A DNA stretch of 64,000 nucleotides. It comes from Marinobacter xestospongiae. Lineage in GTDB: Bacteria > Pseudomonadota > Gammaproteobacteria > Pseudomonadales > Oleiphilaceae. Below are positions 38,309 to 45,578 of this stretch, in pieces. The translations under genes were made by a program, and so were the position numbers. The stretch is taken from positions 1 through 64,000 of the forward strand of contig NZ_JAKZAK010000004.1 in assembly GCF_023156385.1 (NCBI RefSeq). The letters run 5' to 3'. The notes beneath the pieces were generated by a model. The model worked only from the letters and a program-made list of their open reading frames with translations. It ran no database searches and was not told the origin of the DNA. Each line of letters opens with the position of its first letter. Positions within the stretch are counted from its first letter, which is position 1.

Positions 38309-39382
38309 TTACAAAATCAATGACCAGCAGAGATCGCCGCTTCCGAAGGCCGATGGCCGATGGCCAAAGTAAGAGCGGAACGCCGCCGAGAAGTGACTGG
38401 GGTTGGAGAAACCCACTTCCAGCGCGGCCTGCTGAACGGTATAGCCCTGCTTGGCCAGCAACTGCCGGGCCTGCTCCATGCGCAATCCACGCACGTACTG
38501 GCCGATGGTGGAGCCCACGACGTCCTTGAAGCCCACCTTGAGGTAGCACTCATTCATACCCACTCGCGCGGCCAGCTGGGCAATGGTGGGAGGCCTACGC
38601 CATTCGGCGTGAAGAATGTCTAACGCCTCGGAAATCAGCCGTTTCTGCCTGGCCTGGCGACGTTCCGTCACACTCAGGTTGAGCCCACCGTCTCCCATGC
38701 TCAGCAGGGATGCCAGCAGACTGAGCGCCATGGATTCGTACTCCAGGCGCATACAGAGACTGGTGGTGGGGCAGCGCAGCATCTTCAGCGCCAGCCGCTG
38801 AATGGTGGGCGTCATGGGCGTATAGGGGGCGCAGATGCCGCCCCGGTCCGCCAAGGCATCCCGCAATGCCCGCCGCAACGGCTCCGGAGCCTCCTCCTGC
38901 CAGGCTTCCACCATCTGTGGCGACAGATCCAGGCCAATGCCAGTCATCCGTTTGCCCGGCACATGGCGGGTGGTCACCGAGGCCAGTCGTCCGCTGCTCA
39001 ACCACACCGAGCCGGACTGCACCCGATCGCACACGCTGAGCTGGGGAATGCGGACGTCAAAAGCACCGTCGAGGATCAGACTGAAGCCGAGGGTACGGGA
39101 CACCTGCTGGTATCGACTGGTCATCGGCCGCGACAGCGCGCAATCCTTGCGGCTGATCACCAGCCCGCTCGGCAGCCGCATGGATTCCAGGTATCCCTCG
39201 CCCAACGGCGGGTTCAGGCAGAGCCGGGTGTGACCATTGCGTGGGTGATCAGCGAGGGAGGTTGCCTCCAGGGTGGTTTCGGCAGAGGCCCTGGATAACT
39301 GGTCGCCAAACTGCTGGAGACGACGGACCACCACACTGTCGTTCTGGAGCGACGACGTCTTGATATTGGACAATGCACTCAT
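38309..39382 (-). CDS. AraC-family regulator of the ABC iron locus (PchR-like)
   Basis: A 357-residue AraC/XylS protein. The N-terminal half contains the PchR-like effector domain. The C-terminal DNA-binding part has two helix-turn-helix motifs (PTIAQLAARVGMNECYLKVGFK and VQQAALEVGFSNPSHFSAAFRSYFGHRPS). The start at 39382 is preferred to a TTG at 39397 that falls inside a Fur-box-like palindrome. Located 133 bases upstream of the binding-protein gene and in the same direction, it probably activates the locus when its iron chelate is bound. Confidence 0.9.
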   Translation of the reverse strand: MSALSNIKTSSLQNDSVVVRRLQQFGDQLSRASAETTLEATSLADHPRNGHTRLCLNPPLGEGYLESMRLPSGLVISRKDCALSRPMTSRYQQVSRTLGFSLILDGAFDVRIPQLSVCDRVQSGSVWLSSGRLASVTTRHVPGKRMTGIGLDLSPQMVEAWQEEAPEPLRRALRDALADRGGICAPYTPMTPTIQRLALKMLRCPTTSLCMRLEYESMALSLLASLLSMGDGGLNLSVTERRQARQKRLISEALDILHAEWRRPPTIAQLAARVGMNECYLKVGFKDVVGSTIGQYVRGLRMEQARQLLAKQGYTVQQAALEVGFSNPSHFSAAFRSYFGHRPSAFGSGDLCWSLIL

Positions 39383-39395
39383 GCCATACCTGAAC

Positions 39396-39414
39396 AATAA
39401 TGAGTATCATTTGA
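39396..39414. promoter_or_regulatory. Fur box upstream of the AraC gene
   Basis: AATAATGAGTATCATTTGA matches about 13 of 19 positions of the Fur consensus GATAATGATAATCATTATC, with intact TAATGA and TCATT halves. It lies 14 bases before the AraC start codon, in the expected position to block transcription when iron is sufficient. Confidence 0.7.
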
Positions 39415-39465
39415 TTTTCCTCATTGTTCATGGCCCTGGCAAGGGGCGTGTCGGGAAGCTAGACC

Positions 39466-40266
39466 TTAATTCAGGTAGCTTGAGAGAATCTGATCGTATT
39501 CTCCTGATCTCTTGAGCGCCTCCAGCGCCTCGTTGAACTTCTGCACCGTGTCCTGCGAAACGGCGTTCTTGCTGAACATCAAATGAATACGGTCGCTGTT
39601 CACCGCCATAGGGTGGGCCTGAATCCAGCCGGTAGGCCCATGCTCCCGAATCAACCGGGCCGCGACGAACTGATCGGCGAGAAAGCCGTCAATACGGCCG
39701 GCCTCCAGTTTCAGAATGTTCTGCAGATCGGTGTTCACTTCCTCCATCAAGCCACGGAATTGCGGATTTTCCATGACCTCCAGAAAGGCGTCGCCGTAGA
39801 AGAAATTCCGCGCCGTGCCCAACCGGAAGCCGCTGCCGATCATGTCCTCGAAGCGGGCAAAATCGTAACGCGCCAGGTCCTCCCGACGCATGAACAGTTG
39901 CATGGTCTCATCCCGATAAGGCTCCGAAAACCAGGCGTAAGCTTCCCGTTCCGGGATGCGGGATGCCCCGGTGACCACCTGAAGATCCCGCCCTGACCGC
40001 AGGGACTCCAGCAGACGCCCCCACGGCATCCGCTCAAAACTCACCGCACAGCCGGCCTCCGCAGCCATCGCCCGGACCAGTACCACATCCAGGCCAGTAA
40101 GCGCCCCCTCCTCATCCAGGTAGCTGTATGGCTTCCAGGGCTCCCAGCCCACCTTGAGCTCACAGTCCGCAACCGTGAACGTTGACATCAACATCAGGGC
40201 CGCCGCTGCCAGACATTGCAACAGGCGCATAGTGGGAATGAATGTCACTCGATACACCTCACTCAT
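39466..40266 (-). CDS. Periplasmic solute-binding protein (SBP_bac_3 type)
   Basis: A 266-residue protein with an N-terminal signal sequence (hydrophobic core at about 13-30, ending near TVADC) and a class 3 amino-acid-binding-like fold (LKVGWEPWKPYSYLDEEGALTGLDVVLVRAM; ERMPWGRLLESLRSGRDLQVVTG). No transport permease or ATPase is nearby. Its ATG overlaps the stop of the histidine kinase (ATGA), so the two are coupled. It may act as a sensory binding partner of the kinase rather than a transporter subunit. Confidence 0.88.
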   Translation of the reverse strand: MSEVYRVTFIPTMRLLQCLAAAALMLMSTFTVADCELKVGWEPWKPYSYLDEEGALTGLDVVLVRAMAAEAGCAVSFERMPWGRLLESLRSGRDLQVVTGASRIPEREAYAWFSEPYRDETMQLFMRREDLARYDFARFEDMIGSGFRLGTARNFFYGDAFLEVMENPQFRGLMEEVNTDLQNILKLEAGRIDGFLADQFVAARLIREHGPTGWIQAHPMAVNSDRIHLMFSKNAVSQDTVQKFNEALEALKRSGEYDQILSSYLN

Positions 40267-42053
40267 ATCTGTTGGGGTTGCTTGCTTTGTGATCCAGAGC
40301 TGGTCTCCCCGGCATCGGAGGGCGCATCCGGCTCCCGGGGGAACCAGAGTGTGAATCGGGTGCCCTCCCCGACCTGGCTTTCCATCTCGATGGTTCCGCC
40401 GTGCTTGTTGACCACAATGTCGTACACGATATTCATGCCAAGGCCAGTGCCCTCGCCCACGGGCTTGGTGGTGTAGAACGGGTCGAAGACTTTCTGCTTG
40501 GTGACCTCGTCCATACCGCAGCCGTTGTCCTCAATGGAGAAACCTGACTGGGTTGGCGTCTCCAGCAATGTCACCGTGATCTGGCCATGCACACCCTTGG
40601 CCTTGATGGCGTGGGCGGAGTTCACCAGCAGATTGGAGGCCACCTGGCACAGCTCACCGTAGTTGCCCTGAATCGCGGCCACCGGGGACTCGTCAAACGA
40701 CAGCTCGCAATCGTACTTCAGCTCATTCCACACCAGCTTGATGGTGTTTTTGAGCACCTGGTGCAGCCCCAGCTCGCCGTGTTCTCCGCTCGCCTCAATG
40801 TGAGAAAAATCCTTCAGATTCTGAACAATGTCCCGCACCCGCTCACTGCCCTCCAGGCAGTCGCTGATCAGCTCGGGAAAGTCTTCGCGGATAAACTCGA
40901 AATCCGCATCCTTCTTGACCGCCTCAAAACGTTCGATCAACGCGGCGCGCTGTGGCTCAGGCAGCCTGCCGAGATCCTCTGCGACCGACACAATGATCTC
41001 CTCGTAACTGGCCAGATACTCACTCAGCCGGTTGAGGTTACTGGCGATGAAGCCGATGGGATTGTTGATCTCGTGGGCGATACCCGCTGCCAGCTGGCCG
41101 ATGGAGGCCAGCTTCTCCTGCTGCACCAGGGTGGATTGGGCGGTGCGCAGCGACGTCAGGGATTTCTGCAGCGCCTCGGTGGATTCCTCAAGCTCCCGGG
41201 TACGCTGCCTGACCCGCTCTTCCAGCTCATCGTTCAGGTGGGACAGCGCCTCGGTCTTGGCGGAGAGCATGGCCGCCAGCCCGGAGTAGTTGGTCAATAA
41301 CGTGCCAAAGGTACGGGCAAAATAGCCAAACTCGTCCTTCTGCCCTGGCTGAATGTCCGCCGCCTTGAACAGGTTCTTCCGGTCCGGCAGGGCGTCGGCG
41401 TCTGCTCTGCCGCTTTTCTCAATACGCTTCTGGAAGCCCCGCAGGCGGTCACTGGCTTCGCTCACCACCGCATGCAGCCGCTGGAACGGCCGATCAAAGA
41501 AGCGGGCCAGAACCAGCCAGGTCACCAACAGGCTGGACAACAGCATCGCCAGGAAAATGATCACCAGTTCCAGCGTGCGGCTGACGATGTCCTGCATCAG
41601 CTGATCGCCCTGGAAGTACAGGTAAACATGGGCGATCTCTTCGCCGTTTCTCATCACCGGCGTGTGGCGGGTGAGAAAATCGTAGTAATCCGAGTCCGGC
41701 GGTACCAGCTCATCCAGTTCAATCCGCTGCGACACCGGCCCCAGGTGCTCCAGGTACCCCACAATGCTGGGCGGGGCCGCGTTTACGCTCGCCCTGTCCT
41801 GCACCACCAGGCAACCAGCCAGCGCCGGGTCCTGGCAGAAGGCATCCGTGACCCGCTCAAGCACTGCGTTGTTGAAATTCCAGACCGGTTCCGAGGAGAT
41901 GGAGGCAGCGGTATGAATCAGATAATCCGCCCGCTGATCCAGCCTCGACCGCTCTTCCTTGTAGAAAAAGTAAATCGCGATGGCAGCAAACAGCGAAAAC
42001 AACAGCAACTGCGCCACCACACTGATCAGAACTACCCGTTTGGTTACACTCAT
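40263..42053 (-). CDS. Membrane-bound sensor histidine kinase
   Basis: A 596-residue kinase with two membrane helices (about 8-30 and 162-184) that flank a periplasmic sensor domain, then a HAMP-like stretch and a coiled coil (about 265-310). The phosphoacceptor His327 lies in GIAHEINNPIGF. The ATPase domain has N box NLLVNSAHAIK, G1 DNGCGM and G2 GEGTGLGMN. It belongs to the group with an extended insertion after the H box. No response regulator is adjacent, so its partner must be encoded elsewhere. Confidence 0.92.
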   Translation of the reverse strand: MSVTKRVVLISVVAQLLLFSLFAAIAIYFFYKEERSRLDQRADYLIHTAASISSEPVWNFNNAVLERVTDAFCQDPALAGCLVVQDRASVNAAPPSIVGYLEHLGPVSQRIELDELVPPDSDYYDFLTRHTPVMRNGEEIAHVYLYFQGDQLMQDIVSRTLELVIIFLAMLLSSLLVTWLVLARFFDRPFQRLHAVVSEASDRLRGFQKRIEKSGRADADALPDRKNLFKAADIQPGQKDEFGYFARTFGTLLTNYSGLAAMLSAKTEALSHLNDELEERVRQRTRELEESTEALQKSLTSLRTAQSTLVQQEKLASIGQLAAGIAHEINNPIGFIASNLNRLSEYLASYEEIIVSVAEDLGRLPEPQRAALIERFEAVKKDADFEFIREDFPELISDCLEGSERVRDIVQNLKDFSHIEASGEHGELGLHQVLKNTIKLVWNELKYDCELSFDESPVAAIQGNYGELCQVASNLLVNSAHAIKAKGVHGQITVTLLETPTQSGFSIEDNGCGMDEVTKQKVFDPFYTTKPVGEGTGLGMNIVYDIVVNKHGGTIEMESQVGEGTRFTLWFPREPDAPSDAGETSSGSQSKQPQQI

Positions 42054-42193
42054 GCCGCATTCCCTTCGGGCGCTGCATTCCAGAGCAGGCTCATCCTTGG
42101 GGTTGATGTCACTCTAACTGTAGCAGGTCGGCTGGGATGTGCCGGGACTGGGGACTGGAAAGGGGTGAGACAATGGCCGTGCTTACAACAGGT

Positions 42194-42571
42194 TTACAGC
42201 TCAGCTTCTCGGATCGCCCCACAGCGGAGGGAAAAGCCGCCTATCCGATTCTCTCGTTCGACACAGCGCACCAGCAGCTGGGCCTCCTCTCGGCCGGTGC
42301 GACTTACAATACCCTGCCCTTCGTTGTGAATGCGAAGCATCATTTGAAACGCCTCTTCCTGACTCATGGGAAGATAGGCAAACAACAGCTCAAACACATA
42401 ATCCATCGGCGTAACATCATCGTTATAGATGACGACGAGATAGGGGGCATCTGGTCCCTCCACCTCCTCCGGTACCTGCGGAGAATCATTGGGATCAACG
42501 CCCTGATCAACCGGATAACGAATAAGCCAATGACAGATTCTCTCAAAAATACGGATGCTCTCCATGCACAT
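42194..42571 (-). CDS. ClpS-like N-end-rule adaptor, divergent
   Basis: A 125-residue protein with the ClpS core YLVVIYNDDVTPMDYVFELL and MMLRIHNEGQG. The NDD and His residues that form the N-degron pocket in ClpS are conserved. It has a longer N-terminal tail (about 40 residues) than E. coli ClpS and a C terminus (GGFSLRCG) that departs from the usual HPL. clpA is not adjacent. It is probably a second, divergent ClpS paralogue. Confidence 0.83.
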   Translation of the reverse strand: MCMESIRIFERICHWLIRYPVDQGVDPNDSPQVPEEVEGPDAPYLVVIYNDDVTPMDYVFELLFAYLPMSQEEAFQMMLRIHNEGQGIVSRTGREEAQLLVRCVERENRIGGFSLRCGAIREAEL

Positions 42572-42728
42572 TGAAATACAGTCAGACCGTTAGCCAGAGG
42601 CTCATCAATGCATTCTCGCGTCGAGCCTGTATGGGCCACCGGTCAGGGCTCATCAACATCAGGTTGCCAGTCAGCAAACAGCTTGATAGTGACCGTGTCT
42701 TCGTCCCACGTCACCTCTGTTTATATTC

Positions 42729-45113
42729 TCAGGCCAACACCGCAACAAATTCTCCAACGACTCTCAAGTCGTGAAGATCATCGTCTTCGATAACGATGTC
42801 TCTATATCCATGAGCGCTAGTAACGGGCATCAGGATCACTTTTTCGTTGACGAGTTCATCGCCGGAAACGGTCTTTTCACTGCGATAAAGCTTAACAGTG
42901 ATGCAACTGCCGTTGTCAGGATCTTCAATAGCACGATGTTGTACTAACATTATCCTGCCATTTCGCGTCCCCCCAGGATTTGCATTGAAAAGGCACCATG
43001 CGCCATTCGGTATGCGTTTGTTCATGGACTCACCAACAACCTGCGCGACAAATTGGCCCGGTCTCGTTGCAAAGTGCTCGGGCAGCTTTACCCATTGAAA
43101 TTCATCAGCCGGTGACTGGAATCCGCTGAATTCCCCGGCTGCCACCTGCAGGTCGAACAGAGGAACAAATCCGTCGTATGGGAGCGCCGATTCATAATCA
43201 ACTACTTCATAGGGAAGTCGCTGCCTTGCGACGCTATCGGTCTGCTCCATGATCTGGGTTTCCGAAAAACTACGGAAGTGTTCTCTAGTTTCTGCATCCG
43301 CAGAGTAAATGAAGCACCCTTTCATACCCCGCGTCATCAACGTACGGTATGTGTTCTTGATGATCATGTCGGCATCCGCGAGGGCGCTCTCCCGATCCTC
43401 TATAAGCCTCTTTTTGTAGCCACGAACAGAACGATCAGATTTTGAGCGAGCGCCGGCGTTCGTGACAGCAATTCCATCTCGGATTACGAGATCATCTCCG
43501 ATAATCACGCCTACATAGTCAAGTTCTAAACCCTGACATGTATGGATACAGCCAATCTCGCTAATAGAATCCTCAGCAATCAGCCATTTTGAACCGTGCT
43601 TGTCGAGATTCCACCTTGCTCTGAAATCATATTCAGAGAATTCGATGTCAAACCTTGCTGGATCCCTCCTGCTGTTCCAGTCCCAGCAATAACCGGCAAC
43701 CAAGCGTGCTTTGTTTGCCCGGCGATTTTTCTTTTCAATAAAATCCCGGAGCTCATTCGGATCGTCAAAGACTCCAAAATCGTAATCGATACCATCCAAT
43801 GATGTATTGGCGGTCTCCCTGATCTGCAGAATATGATCAACCCACGCTAGGTAGCCATCCGAGCCGTTGCACCTGAATTGTGAGCTCAATTCCATAATAG
43901 TCACGTCTGAACCTAATTGCCCGGCAAAACTCCGAATCTCTTCCACAGTGCCTATATCAGAAAGCGTGACGCGCTGATCTTCATCAATAAAGAAGACCGA
44001 TGTACGGGCGCTATTTATAATTTCTTTTATCTGGTTTTCACCAAGATTTCCGTAGAGCCCAGACTTTTCGTTAAGCCGGTGAGCCTCATCAACAACCAGC
44101 AAATCAAAAAAGTTGTTCTCAGTGTCTATGTAACCCCCAGAACCTCTGAAAATATTGTCTATGTGGGTTTTGCGCATCGTACCTGTCAGGCGAGCCTTAA
44201 AGACTTCCCGTGGTGCTGCATTCTTGCTGACAAACTGAGTCAGCATCTCTCTATTAGTTGCTTCAACGATAACATTAATTGCAACGACCGATTTCCCTGT
44301 GCCCGGTCCACCCTTCACAATTAAGGTCTGTTTTGGCTTTTTGCGCCCTTCTTCGGCAAGATCCAGTGCAGTCTCGTAAACCAGTTTCTGCTCATCGAGC
44401 AGAATGAATTCCCTGTTGCCTCGAAGCATCGAAGCAAGGCAATCAGCAAGTCCTTTTGACGGTTTGATTACACCATGTTCGATTCGGTACAGGATGTTAT
44501 CGCTGTCGCCATACCGGATATTGCGCCTGAGGAACTCCGACAGTTTTTTCGCATCGCTCGAGATATAAACCGGCGCTCTTTCGGTGTGCTCAGCATAGCG
44601 GGAGTCGTTAATAGCCTCGCCACTATCCATATTGTGCAGATAAGCGCAGGGTTGAAGGCTGATGTGCTCCTCTCGAACCGTTTCGTTGTAATCTTCAATC
44701 AGGGCTGAATACGACCACGCTTGGTAGGACGGATGGTTAACTTCACGGATCGACCCGTTCAGAAACGTTCGAACAATTGCGTCTTTATCGGTAACCTCTG
44801 CTTCGGACCATTGCTTTAGTTCGACGATAATTGCGGTGTCATTGCGCGAAGCATCTTTCCCCGTCAGGATAAAATCAACTCGGCGACTGGTAAGTGGAAT
44901 CGTATACTCAATTGCAACACCAGCTGAGGGCGGTATACGTTGATCTAGCAACGCGTTAAACATGTACTGAAGCGAATTTTTCCATGACTCAATTTCGGAT
45001 TTCGGAGTTTTCCGCTTGAGCTTTCTCCGGACCTCTTCCTCGATAACCTTCTCGATCTGATTGAACTTCACATGTTCAACAAATTCCGCCTTAGATGCCG
45101 AATAGACGATCAC
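42729..45113 (-). CDS. PD-(D/E)XK nuclease - DUF2075 helicase - S24 peptidase fusion
   Basis: Large three-part protein (794 residues from GTG at 45113; two more from TTG at 45119). Residue numbers below count from the TTG. An N-terminal region carries a nuclease-like triad Asp82 (RRVDFIL), Glu100 and Lys102 (IIVELKQW). The centre is a DUF2075/superfamily 1 helicase with Walker A GGPGTGKS (270-277), Walker B LLVVDEAHRL (340-349), motif III-like SSQFRC and a TCQGLELDYVGVII motif. The C terminus resembles a LexA/UmuD S24 peptidase, with Ser698 in VVGESMNKRIPNG and Lys743 in ITVKLYR. GTG is preferred for its GGGG ribosome-binding site. It is more AT-rich than its flanks. A role in defence or DNA-damage response is inferred. 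Confidence 0.85.
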   Translation of the reverse strand: MIVYSASKAEFVEHVKFNQIEKVIEEEVRRKLKRKTPKSEIESWKNSLQYMFNALLDQRIPPSAGVAIEYTIPLTSRRVDFILTGKDASRNDTAIIVELKQWSEAEVTDKDAIVRTFLNGSIREVNHPSYQAWSYSALIEDYNETVREEHISLQPCAYLHNMDSGEAINDSRYAEHTERAPVYISSDAKKLSEFLRRNIRYGDSDNILYRIEHGVIKPSKGLADCLASMLRGNREFILLDEQKLVYETALDLAEEGRKKPKQTLIVKGGPGTGKSVVAINVIVEATNREMLTQFVSKNAAPREVFKARLTGTMRKTHIDNIFRGSGGYIDTENNFFDLLVVDEAHRLNEKSGLYGNLGENQIKEIINSARTSVFFIDEDQRVTLSDIGTVEEIRSFAGQLGSDVTIMELSSQFRCNGSDGYLAWVDHILQIRETANTSLDGIDYDFGVFDDPNELRDFIEKKNRRANKARLVAGYCWDWNSRRDPARFDIEFSEYDFRARWNLDKHGSKWLIAEDSISEIGCIHTCQGLELDYVGVIIGDDLVIRDGIAVTNAGARSKSDRSVRGYKKRLIEDRESALADADMIIKNTYRTLMTRGMKGCFIYSADAETREHFRSFSETQIMEQTDSVARQRLPYEVVDYESALPYDGFVPLFDLQVAAGEFSGFQSPADEFQWVKLPEHFATRPGQFVAQVVGESMNKRIPNGAWCLFNANPGGTRNGRIMLVQHRAIEDPDNGSCITVKLYRSEKTVSGDELVNEKVILMPVTSAHGYRDIVIEDDDLHDLRVVGEFVAVLA

Positions 45114-45122
45114 GTACAACCC

Positions 45123-45470
45123 CTAAAGCTCGTTATATTTATTGGAGCTGCCTTTAGCCTTGGCAACAGGATATTTGAGGGCATTTGCCTCTATTTTTCG
45201 GGCCGATTCCTCAGCAATATCGACGCCCAAAGAATCTGCCAAGAGCACAAGGTAAAGCTGGATGTCCGCAATTTCGTCTTTTACTGCTGCCAATCGTTTT
45301 TCACTGAGGTTTTTCGAGTCGTCTTCGCTAAGCCACTGGAATTGCTCCGACAACTCACCCGCTTCACCACAGAGGGCCATGGTAAGGTTTTTCGGTGAGT
45401 GAAACTGGCGCCAATCGCGTTCTTCAGCAAACTGCTTCAATTTCAGGCGCAACTCTTCCAACGAATCCAT
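45123..45470 (-). CDS. MazG-like nucleotide pyrophosphohydrolase
   Basis: A 115-residue all-alpha NTP pyrophosphatase of the MazG/RS21-C6 group. The metal-binding pattern ExxE...ExxD is visible as Glu36-xx-Glu39 (CGEAGELSEQF) and Glu66-xx-Asp69 (VKDEIADIQLYL). Such enzymes hydrolyse non-canonical or regulatory nucleotides. It lies directly upstream of the helicase fusion gene with a gap of under ten bases, in the same direction, and shares its lower GC. The two very likely form one operon and one functional system. Confidence 0.92.
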   Translation of the reverse strand: MDSLEELRLKLKQFAEERDWRQFHSPKNLTMALCGEAGELSEQFQWLSEDDSKNLSEKRLAAVKDEIADIQLYLVLLADSLGVDIAEESARKIEANALKYPVAKAKGSSNKYNEL

Positions 45471-45578
45471 TTTGGCTAAACTCCCCTTTCTGGTGACAAA
45501 ACCATTTGCTTTCGATCTATTTGCACATTAACCAAACTCAAGTGTACCGGTCCACATAGTCCATGATTAACACACCAG

